DNA of 64,000 nt from assembly GCA_025766275.1 (NCBI GenBank), contig JAFKAC010000043.1, forward strand, positions 418,834 to 482,833, in the 5' to 3' direction. Below are positions 44,771-54,723 of the stretch, in pieces; position 1 is the stretch's first letter, and each line of letters begins with the position of its first letter. Origin of the DNA: Lactarius indigo. Taxonomy: Eukaryota > Basidiomycota > Agaricomycetes > Russulales > Russulaceae. The notes beneath the pieces are model-generated. The model worked only from the letters and a program-made list of their open reading frames with translations, searched no databases and was not told where the DNA came from. The position numbers and the translations under genes were made by a program.

Positions 44771-46804
44771 ATGGCGGAAGGGAGAATCGAGGGCCTTCAT
44801 GACAATTCTGGTGAATACGACTGGTCCGCCGCCACTGATTTCTCAAGATTCAGTTGGAGCGCAGCAGTTTCCCCATCACCCTTGCCGCAAGGGGCAATGT
44901 CACTTACCGGTATTTCCTTACTTTCCCGCCTCAACTACTACGAGACCTCCCTCGCAAAATAGCCTGGGTGCGCGTATTCTGCGCGATGCCACCACTGCAA
45001 CCGAGCCCAACAGCGCCCGAGTCTCTGATGAGCGCCACATTTTTGTTCCCAGACAGGAGTAAACATGTCCAAATAATCCCCGAAGGACCGAGCGTTTCCA
45101 TCCACGAGTCCCACCAATTCCTTCGTCGACCCGTCCGTCCTCCCGACTACAGCCCCTGATACCTTTCGGAAATGGGTAAATGGTGTGTGGGGTCCCCCCT
45201 GCATTCCCAATTATTCACCTGACACCGGCGCAGGACTTCAGAATACTATGACGACGTGCTCGGCGCTAAGATCAAAAGTCTGGTGTACGCTTGCCATTTT
45301 GCGGTGGCTTGCCCCCCTCTGTGTCCAGCAGTGCTGACCACGTCATCCCCTATCCTTTTTTTTTCCCTCAAAAAATATAGCTCGGGTGCCGTGAAACGAT
45401 CCAAACTCGAGAAGTCCGAGCCGTCAATATCGTATGAAGCTTTCGTCGAAGACCTTGATCCGGGGGACTCGTTTACCACCACGTTGACGGAACTGCTTGT
45501 CAGGGTGCGTCTCGTATCCGTCCATTTCGCGTTCGTTTCATCGAATGCAGAGCTCTCGTCGCAGGAAATGGCCGAGCGCCGTCACCGACAAGTGGCTGCC
45601 GACCGTCGGCTCATATCCGACCGAACAGCGAAGGGCCTGCGCACCCTCGCCGCACCGCAGCGTGTCTACCGCGATCGTGGTGTGCGCGGTCTCGCTTCTC
45701 GCCGTTCACTAAATCTCACCGACTACCTCGTCGTCCCGCCCGAAGAGATGGAGCTCGATGACGACAACGATAGCCTAGAGAGCGCCGTCGAGGGTGCCCA
45801 CATAAACTACGACCTATACGACGCGTACACAAATTCGGCCGGCTTATGTGCGTCTTTTTTCTCCCCCTCCTTTTCGTCCCTTGATTCTCTTCTTCGCGAT
45901 TGGTCCTGAACTTTACGCCCCAGCAACCATCGAGCCACACTTCTCCCCTCCTCCGCCCCACTTCCGCCATGCGCTGCGTTCCACACGCCGCGAAAGCTGG
46001 GGCACTCTGCGTGACGCCTCCCCAGACGCCTGGGGTCCTCCTCCACCCCCAGCAACAGCGGCACCAGTGCTGTCAGCGCCGCCTCTCACGCGCCAGCCAT
46101 CCATTCGACGTGTCCCGGCCCGCTCCCGGACCGTCGACTTTACCGATTTCACGTCGCGCCGACGCTCGTCCGGGCGCGAGGGCAACCACAGCGCGACCGC
46201 CGGTGACGCAGAGACAGACGACTCCGCAACGGTGACGTCCGCGTCGACGTACCCTCCCTTAAACGCGATGGGGATGCCGCCACGCCGGTTCTTCCCCTCC
46301 CGCCGCCCAGAGCTGCCATGGAGCCCGCTTCCAGAAAGCACCAGCACGAGTACGAGCACGAACTCTACCCCCAGCACGGGGACCGGCCTGGTGACGGGTG
46401 CGGGTGCGGGTACAGCTACGGGCGCGGGCGCGATGCCGAGCACGCGGTCGAGCCCAGCGCCCGTGCCTGTACCCGCCCCCGCCCCCACAGCAGCGGCGCA
46501 CACAGACACCCCGCGTGACCAGCGCACGTTCCTCTCTTGGCTACCCAGCAGTGCGCTTCTCCAGCTCCCGCCCCCGCCACCCACAGACCCGCGCAGCAGC
46601 CCGCGCACAACACCCCGTCTGCGCCGTGGCGGTGTGCGTCCGCCAGAGTCGCTGCTGCCTCGAGCACATGTGACGCTGCTGCGGACGGAGTCGCCTGAGC
46701 CACTTGGCGTAGAAGGTGGCGGTGCGCCGATGGCGGTCAGTGCGCCGTCTCCGGTGTCTTTGGACCCGCGGCTTGGGCTGTCGTCGCCTGCGCCTGCTGA
46801 GTAA
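44771..46804 (+). CDS. Uncharacterised Pro/Ser/Thr-rich protein
   Basis: The four 3' exons are well defined by phase and splice sites: 45234-45284, 45381-45504, 45553-45847 and 45924-46804. Upstream, an ATG at 44771 opens MAEGRIEGLHDNSGEYDWSA and runs to a GTATTT donor at 44910, but the one or two exons between 44960 and 45180 could not be fixed. Readable blocks are SEYYDDVLGAKIKSLV, EPSISYEAFVEDLDPGDSF and LNLTDYLVVPPEEMELDDD. The last exon is almost wholly disordered: proline runs, Ser/Thr repeats (ESTSTSTSTNSTPSTGTG) and Ala/Gly repeats. I do not recognise a known domain. The evenly spliced conserved-looking middle suggests a real, intact gene. Confidence 0.65.
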
Positions 46805-47353
46805 GAGAACTGAGTGAGGAAACGGAAATGGAAATGGAAAAAAATTGGAAGTGAAATTCGTAGAAGTGGAAGTGAAGGAAGAACGGGGCGCTAAGAATAT
46901 TTGGGTTGATAGTACATGGACGACGACAACACTCAACAAGCAACAAACACATCATGCATGCACACACAATGTTTCTTTTTTTTTTTCCTTCCGTCTTCTT
47001 CACATGTATTTTCCACTTTCAACATATTGGATAGATCTCTTACTTGCGTCCCTGCGCTGCGCCTCTATGATTTTTTTGTTTTTTAATTTATGAGTCGTAG
47101 TTTTCTGCCTTTTATTATTATTATGTTCCCAACGTTGCTGCGCGAAACGAAGTACAGTACTGTTCAGTTTCGATCAAGGCTGTCTGCAAAAAAAAAAAAA
47201 CGCGATAGGTACAGTATTTGATCGTTGAATTTGTGTTCCTCTCTTGCTCTTACTTTCACTCACACAAATTCGTCACCCTGCCCTAGCATTTTGCTAGAAC
47301 TACAAGGCTCTCAGCCTACACTGGACACAAGTCCATAACGGGGACGACCGCAC
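46805..47353. other. 3' flank of the Pro/Ser-rich gene, AT-rich
   Basis: AT-rich with T and A homopolymers near 46975 and 47188. No gene is seen. It ends where the GMC relic begins. Confidence 0.5.
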
Positions 47354-47545
47354 TTACCACCTAAACGATGCCCTTACGATGGGTTCCACCGCGATGACGT
47401 CAGCGGCCTTTTCCTCGATAGCGAGTGCGGTTCCGTACGTGTTCGCACTGACATTTTCCAGCAACTTTGAGCCTGCGGCGCACGCCGTCACCTTGTATAT
47501 GTCCATCCTCGCGTCAAGATCGCCGCCCCGCACGCGCGGCTTCAT
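47354..47545 (-). pseudogene. GMC oxidoreductase C-terminal relic
   Basis: The minus-strand frame reads MKPRVRGGDLDARMDIYKV, then NVSANTYGTALAIEEKAA. It aligns residue by residue with the last exon of the four downstream GMC copies (MKPREQGGVVDARLNVYGV and NVSANTYGTALVIGEKAA). Many changes are non-conservative and no upstream exon was found, so it is an old fragment of the same family. Confidence 0.8.
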
Positions 47546-47716
47546 CGGGCTTCGCGCACGTACCGAGCGGATGCCCGTATTCGGTTTTACTTACAGCACT
47601 TCAGTCCGGTTACAGTAACTGGGAGTAGATACAAGGCTATACATGGTATATTTTGTAGTGAGGACCTTCCTCTTTTGGTGTGCGAGCGTCGTGACTCGAA
47701 TTTATTTGTGAGCAGC

Positions 47717-47789
47717 ATCGCATTGCTGTTCTGTATCGCATTGCTGTATTGTATCGCATTGCTGTTCTGTATCGCATTTGCTGTACTGT
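47717..47789. repeat. 18-bp tandem repeat, four units
   Basis: The unit ATCGCATTGCTGTTCTGT is repeated four times head to tail with one or two changes per unit; the last has one extra T. It lies just upstream of the third DUF6535 gene. Confidence 0.85.
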
Positions 47790-47852
47790 ACTTGGTACTA
47801 GTTCCCATATAGCCATACCACTTCACTCGACCCTGTGAAAACCCTACTGGCA

Positions 47853-50090
47853 ATGTCTCCTCTCCCACACACCGAGAACGTGTCAGATGGCATTAGTACC
47901 CTTGTCGGCACCGGCCCAGGTTCCGTACCTCTAACTTGATCATACGGTACTATCGTTAATCTCCAAGTATAGGTGATCGCCACCCTCCCGAGTCAACTCA
48001 AAACCAGACGTCACAGGGAGGGTCCAACTTCTCTGATGGGTCCGGCGCTCTCTTCGCCATGTATAACGAGATGGCAGAGGAAGAGGACAAAAAAATGGCG
48101 GAGAGCTGGAAAGCGGACGCCGATGGGATCCTTGTATTTGTGAGTTCCTATACAGTACTACTCTAGAAATGTCGCTTCAATTTGGTCTTAGACCGGTCTA
48201 TTCTCTGCTGCGGTTGCGGCCTTGGTTGCAGTTTCGATACAGGACCTTCGGCCAAACTCGCAGGATACCTCTGCGTTCTATCTTCAAAATATCTATCAGC
48301 TCCTTGCTGATCCCAATAGATCAAACGTCTCAATTCCTCCCGCGCTGGCCAACCCACCTCCGTTTTCTCCACCTATTTATGCCATCTGGGTGAATTCGCT
48401 TTGGTTCTTGAGTTTGGCCATCAGTCTTTCGTGTGGGCTACTGGCTACCCTGCTGCAACAGTGGGCGCGTCGATATATCAAGATTACCCAGACACGGTAC
48501 AGCCCCCACAAGCGGGCACGTATTCGGGCTTTCTTCGCTGAGGGTGTCGAGAAACTGCACCTGCCCTGGGCGGTCGAGGCGTTACCAACCCTGCTACACC
48601 TTTCCCTCTTCATTTTCTTTGCGGGGCTCCTCATATTCCTATTCAACGTCCATTATACGGTCTTTTGCACCGTTATTTGGTGGATTGGGTTTTGCACAGC
48701 CATGTACGGATGCATCACGCTTATGCCCATATTTCGGCACGACAGCCCCTACTATGCACCGCTTTCGTCATCCGCTTGGCTCCTCATCAACAGCGCAGTT
48801 TTTGCGGTCGTTCAAAGCCTCCGGTGGTTCGACGACCTCATTGACTGTCTTGACTTCACAATACGCAATCGCGTAATCGACCTGGGAAGACTATCTCTCA
48901 GTCGTGCTATAGAGGGCATGGGGAAGACGGCCGAAAAAACTGCTCTGAAAATTTCATCCAAGATCGATGCTCGTGCACTCAAGTGGACATTCGACTCTTT
49001 AGATGAAGACCACGAACTGGAGCGTTTCTTCGCGGGCATCCCTGGCTTCTGTATTTCGAACGTGGTCTCCAGTCCCCGGACGCTTTTTATACGACCAAAT
49101 AAGGGGGGGTTATCCGAAGCTCTGATCGGACTGATGCAGCGTACTTTGACATCCAATTTGATCAGCCAGTCAGTTAGGCGACGCCGGACCCAGATCTGTA
49201 CCGACGCGATGCACTCAGCAACCCTTCGTATCGATCCATTCATCTGCGAGAGGATTTTCAACGGGGAGTGGGACGGACTCCTGAAGTTCGTCGAATTTGG
49301 GCACTTTATCAGGAGGGATCATTACAACGACCCGTACCAGGCCTACTATTCGACTTGCATGGTTGCCGCCGTTATTGCAAGGGTCAAAAACCGTGATGAC
49401 CGTTGGTCCGAACTCGCTATTAGCCATCTTGGTACATCGGCACCTATCTTCCAGAACTATCTTGCCCATGGAGATAGTGCGCTGCTCGCCAATCTCAATC
49501 ACCTTCTTTGGCACATTATTCGCGTCCATTTCAAGCACATTAACATCAAAGATATCACCACCTTGCGGAAGACCCTTGAAATCGTTTCCAAATTTAACAT
49601 TCGAAACACCCTTCCCGTCTTACAGTACGGATTCTGCGATATATGGAACGAGATCGTTGTCCAGGCACGGAACACCCCAGATTTTACTTCACGCTCTCTT
49701 TCCATCCTAATCCTCAAGAGTCTGCGCAAAGCTTATCTTGCATTGCATGAGGGCACCGACTTCTCCCCGAGAACGTTCGCTGCCTCTACCGATTTCGAGC
49801 ACCTTTTCCTTTTGCCGTCCTCCTTCCCGCTCTGCTGGACACCCGACCACCACTCGCATCATGCGTCACATGCTCAAGCTCAAGATGCAGATACCGAGCT
49901 GACAGATCGCTCTTTTCCTCCAGTACCACAGGACACTGTCTCTCCATGGTCGTCGCCACCGCTATCACCAACAGAAGACATCGCCATCGCTGGTCCTTCG
50001 TGGCTGTACCAAGATCTCGAGCAGCTGGGAGATCAATCTTCGCATTCCCCGCATAGTGGGTCTACCGGAAGGACCTTTCTAGCTTACTAG
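47853..50090 (+). CDS. DUF6535 domain membrane protein, copy 3
   Basis: Exons 47853-47919, 47973-48139 and 48192-50090 give 710 residues. The start ATG opens MSPLPHTENVSDGIST. Intron phases (1, then 0) equal those of copy 2. The second exon ends with KADADGILVF and the third starts TGLFSAAVAALVAVSIQD. Membrane segments include YAIWVNSLWFLSLAISLSC, LLHLSLFIFFAGLLIFLF, WWIGFCTAMYGCITLMPIF and WLLINSAVFAVV. HDSPYYAPLSSSAW and DHELERFFAGIPGF are shared with copy 2. The Pro/Ser-rich tail is shorter than in copies 1 and 2. It is transcribed towards the GMC array, which starts on the other strand 0.5 kb away. Function is unknown. Confidence 0.88.
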
Positions 50091-50616
50091 ACTGGTGTTT
50101 CGGGCGTGGAGGCTGTGTCAGGTTGTTCTGTTCTAAGCGTGACAGGTGTGAGGTCGACAAGTGCGCTGCGTGCGCAACGACGCCAAACCTCCGCCGCTTG
50201 GCGCGTTCGTTCGCCCGCAAATGGCTCGGCCACGGTTTCCAGTTCCGGAGATTGCGTCCGTATCCGAGTCGTTGCTATCCGCCCGTGTGTTATGTCTTGC
50301 CTGTGTCCTGTGGTCCGTCCGCCATGTATATAACCCTGGTTCTCGTGTTTCTCACTTTGAAGTGCTATCTCTCGTCCGTCGTATCGCCGCTATCCGCACT
50401 TAGTCTGTGTAGAGAAAATGTCAAGGGAGTTGGGGTACTGTCGGACAAATCCAATCAGAGGGTGTGTGGCACAGAAGTATGATTTCTGGCATTCAGTAGT
50501 GGTACAAGGACACGATTCCAATGATTCAGGTATGCCGGAATCAGACCTTCGAGACTATGTCGTACAAAGTGAAAACATGAATATGACTGGCCAACTTGGT
50601 TCTCGATCGCGACCGG
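50091..50616. other. Convergent intergenic region between DUF6535 copy 3 and GMC copy 1
   Basis: The last 130 bases before the GMC stop codon resemble the corresponding flank of GMC copy 4 (62110-62231) in short blocks, such as CGGAATCAG and GACCGGCTAGACGACACC versus GGCCGGCTAGACGACACC. No separate gene is seen. Confidence 0.45.
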
Positions 50617-53408
50617 CTAGACGACACCTTTGATCCCAAGCTCCTCCGCGATGATCGCAGCGGCCTTCTCCCCGATGACGAGCGCGGTCCCGTAAGTGTT
50701 CGCGCTAACATTGCTCGGCGGGATGGACAGGTCGGCAACTTTGAGCCCGCGCACACCGTACACGTTCAACCTCGCATCGACGACACCGCCCTGCTCTCGC
50801 GGCTTCATCGCGCACGTGCCAAGCTAATGCACAGAAGCAAACGCAAAAATACGTATGTTGTCAACGACGCCTCGCAGTTTGCAGGGGGGAGGGGGGCTTA
50901 CAGAGTGCCAGGCCGTGGCAACTGCCCCAGCGAAAAAAATTTGAACACGAGTAGGCGAATAACGTAGATGTAGGGTCCACGTACCGTTCGCGCGAGCGAA
51001 CGCCTCTAGTACACGCTCGTCCTCCTCCGAATATACGATTCGCGGCGCATCGAATGGGAGGGGACCATCGGCATGCGCGATGATAGACGCGGGACCGCCC
51101 GGAGCGAACTTGGGGTGCAGCATGGGCGGCTCACCACGAAAGTGCGGCATGCGGCGGGCGATCTCGCGCGCGAACTTGTACCCCCATGTCAGGGGCTGCA
51201 CGTCCGCCTTCCTTGTAAACCAAAAAAAACACAGTGTGAGGGTGGGATGGAGGAGCGGGGAGGAAAGGAGGCGGACGATTCGAAGAAGCCGGGGACAAAA
51301 TCTACGGGCGACGAAACGTCGTCGGCGTGCATGATGTGCACGTGTCCGCGTGCAAGGGGGTATTCCTGTGCGTTGGGGTATTAGGAGTGTTGCACGTACA
51401 GCAACCGAGGGCCGGGGGGTTATGTGGTAGGCTCACAGTATATATAGCTATGGTGAAGTATTTGCGCGGGGGTGCTGCAGTAGAATTCTCGAAAGACCTG
51501 GACGATGGCAGTGATGAGCGTCTTGACAACCCAATAATCGGAGCACGAACGCCGAGAACATCCCAATCCTCAGGACAGGCTTGTCTGGTGCATTGGCAAA
51601 GTAAGAATTCCAGTACTCCTGAAACTCAGGGCCAAGCTCGGCCACCTCGGATGGCTTTGGGCGCCACTTGATCCCCGCGTCGAGTGGGCTAGCTGGATGA
51701 GCATCGAGTCCCAAGGGATCAGAATACAAGTGCCGGCGTACCTTTGCGTTGAAATTTCCTTCTTGGTCTTTCCAAATTCGGCGGCCCGCAGCTGAAATAC
51801 CATAGTCAGTCATAAAGCGCGGGCAGATACGCCTCTCAAACGGGAGGAATAGAAGCCAGGGGCACACCATCGATGGCTCCTTCCATATTGCGGAATACCG
51901 CATCCAACGATTGCGCCTCGTCTGCAGCAAAGTACTTATGGTCGAAGTTATTGTGGTCTGGACATGCATACCCAGATGTCAGAAACTGAATGTTCAAAAT
52001 GACTGTGGCAAGGGGAAACCTTGGTAATTCTCGCCGACTCCGGGTAAGTTGACGCGCTGCTTCACCCCGACCCGCTCGAGCACGTCCTTGGCCCCGATTC
52101 CTGAGCGCTCCAGAATAGCAGGTGAACCAAATGCCCCCGCTGAGATCAGGACCAGCTTCGTCCCTCGCACAGTGCGCGTTTCCCCCGGGCCGTCCGGGTG
52201 CAACAGCGGGTTGAGAGCATATGCGACGCCTGTCGCGCGATTCTCACTGCATACGTTATATATACTCAGCGAGGCAAGAGAAACACGTAAAAATGTCAAA
52301 ACACACTTGTCGAACGTGATGTGTTTCACATGTACTCCCGTCAAGAAGTGTAGGTTTGACCGGGTATCCTTGAGTGGGTAGATCATGTTGTGCGGTACAT
52401 CCGAGCGGGTTCCCGTCTCGCCGTTAATCCATCTACTCCCGAGAAAAAAGAAATTCAGTGCTCTCCGAGTTGTGGAGGCGCATCCCGGTGCTGGGTACCA
52501 TGTACGCACTTGGGCCACCTCTACTACCAGTGTTACTCAGCCATCGACCAACTTGAAGCTGCACAGTCAATTAAAAGGTCCTCACCGCGTACACGTTGAT
52601 CGTTCCAAATCATTCAGGTCTGCGTCGTGCGGCTTCTGCGCACGATCGGGGTCGAGGTGTGCGCGCAACTTGGAGGAACTGCTCAGCGAGGTCCGTCAAA
52701 AACCCACCCAGCGAGACTGCGAGTGGACCGTCTGTGCCGTGGGTCGTGCCCCCACCAGGAACCTGGTATGTCTCGATCTACAATGCCTCAAACTTGAAGT
52801 CTTGTTCAAGGGCAACACTACCTTACGCACCTTTCTCAGGAACGGGATGAGGTCCTTCGAGCCCCACCCTGGATTCTGGTGCACTGTCTCCCAGTCATCA
52901 TAGTCAGAGGCAGACGGGCGCACGTAAGCCATGACTATCAGTTTTAAAACAGTTGGACCCGACGCGTGGGTATAAATAAATCAGACGACCGAAGCTCGTA
53001 TACGAAAGAGAAGAGCCACGAGACGCACAGTTGACGCTGCCTCCGCCGCCGAGACACTGTCCGCACCCCACGGTTGTGGTGCGGCCTCCGAGTGCCGCGC
53101 TCGGCTGAGAAATGTGCGCACGCACAGTGCGCGAGCCAGGTGCAATGTGGCTCGAGCACCTCAGAGGTTGGGTGTGCGCAGGGTTGTTGTACGTGGTGGG
53201 ACCGGCCTCAAGTAAGAGGACCCGCAGGCTCGCGTCGGCGACAGCGAGACGACTGGCAACGACGCACGCTGCCGTGCCGCCTGTTCGAAATCAGATTTCC
53301 ATGGTGTTAATGGAAGGAAGGTGGGTTGGAAGAGTTGGAAACCAGGGATGTCTCACCGCCTGCAATTACGATATCGTATTCCTCGTTGATTACGGTGGGA
53401 CTAGACAT
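50617..53408 (-). pseudogene. GMC oxidoreductase (alcohol/methanol oxidase type), copy 1, frameshifted
   Basis: Exons read from the minus strand: 53408-53357, 53280-53029, 52934-52831, 52777-52586, 52520-52510 (11 nt), 52432-52307, 52246-52020, 51957-51868, 51792 onwards, and a last exon 50823-50617. The FAD-binding start EEYDIVIAGG is followed by GGTAACVVASRLA; NFMAYVRPSASDYDDWE, KWINGETGTRSD and GSPAILERSGIG are typical of alcohol oxidases. The active-site His (TAWHS) and Asn (SANTYGTAL) are both present. Lesions: one base gained near 52656 and one lost near 52603 against the other copies, with a TGA at 52612-52610 between them; a further gained base near 51787 after the E9 acceptor. Such enzymes oxidise short alcohols to aldehyde and hydrogen peroxide. 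Confidence 0.8.
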
Positions 53409-54723
53409 TTGATAGCACCCATAGGTGTCACTAGTGGTAATTATATACTGTTCACATGCTTATGGAGCGCCACCTACGTATCATGCTTGTGAAGCGAACA
53501 GATGTCGGTATAGGTAACTGGACAACAGCGCCTGCGGCGGCAGTCATGCGCAGGCATAATGTCAACCTTTTTCGGTGCTTGTTCCAAGACGCGTCGCTGC
53601 ATTGACACCGACGCGAACAATCTGAAGTGGCGTCTTATGATAACGTACTTTCTAAGCCAAGTTCTAAGCTACTGTGTGGGTTTCCCAGGCCAGAGACGAT
53701 ACAGTATGAAACGACATGAAATGCAAGATGAAATGCGACAGATATCGGGCTTCGATGTACTAGAGGATGTCACTGGAAACGGATGCTGTGGGTTTGAGAG
53801 AGGAACTAGAACAGGTAGGTTAACCGTATCTCACTGCTGGGCTGCAGGTAGCATCTGCACAATGTTAGCCGGTCCAAAGCAAAGCGAGGAAACGAGCGGT
53901 GCCTAGAGCACAGTCTTTGAGTGAGCGGGCGAAGCGGCACGTGCTCATTCCTCTTGCGTGCCGCCACCTGCCCGCCCTACTTTTCAACCAGTCTGAAAAA
54001 CCGGGATACTTTCATTTTAACCCGCCCACCACACCCATTAAATATTTGGATCGATGATGAGGTCCTCTGTGTCCACCGACGCTCATCAAGTCGCTCCGGG
54101 AGGTTCCCACCCACCCGTCGCGACCTCGCCTCGGCCACATAGACTCTCATTTTCAATCGAGGAGCGCTTCGCGCTTTCGCCCAATCTCTCAAGCATCATC
54201 CATTCTCGCTGCCGGTCTCTCGTACATACCCTCTATACACAGCTTCGCCCGTGTCATCTACTTAGCACAAATCTAATATCATTGTCCCACCAGCAGCGCT
54301 ATCCTTCATGCCGCATCTCCCAGATCACACCGCGCTCCGTCCAACGCGGCATAAAAATCTCATCGGAGAAGCGTAACAGCGACTCGCAATGATTGATTGT
54401 ACGCCGTATGTGATTTAGTAAGCCGTCATTTGCATCGAAGCCATCAATGCTGCATACTCTTTTGAGTGCGTTTGTCTTCCTTACCACAACTCTAGAAAGC
54501 ACCAACCCTGAGTCAACCTGTGGAGTTGGCGGCGTTCTCTGAGAAAAAGCCAGGGAAATGGCTAACAACCACGCAAGCTATGAAGCACGATTCCTGGTAT
54601 TCTAGAGATGTACGAGCTCATGTTATCTATTGACTACATATGGTTACCAGTCAGAACTCGTTCGTACACAGTGAGAGCACATTTCGGGTCAACTTGATCC
54701 GCATTCTTTGCGACCGCTGCTCG
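53409..54723. other. Spacer between GMC copies 1 and 2, duplicated except for an insertion
   Basis: Two parts, about 53430-53866 and 54394-54723, match the spacer of the next repeat unit (57560-58315) nearly base for base. Between them lies sequence found only here (see the mobile element entry). No gene is recognised in the shared part. Confidence 0.7.
53865..54386. mobile_element. About 520-bp insertion in the GMC spacer
   Basis: The spacer after copy 2 runs ATAATGTTTGATTGTACGCC without interruption, while this spacer is split after CAATG by about 520 bases and resumes after a second CAATG at 54387-54391. The 5-bp direct repeat fits a target-site duplication. The insert has no transposase-like frame and no terminal inverted repeat that I can see. 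It could be a solo LTR or a small non-autonomous element; a deletion from the other unit is the alternative. Confidence 0.5.

Noticed and set aside
45913..46608. Long minus-strand frame opposite the Pro/Ser-rich gene
   Set aside because: It arises from the GC-rich, repeat-rich last exon on the plus strand, which is joined to conserved upstream exons.
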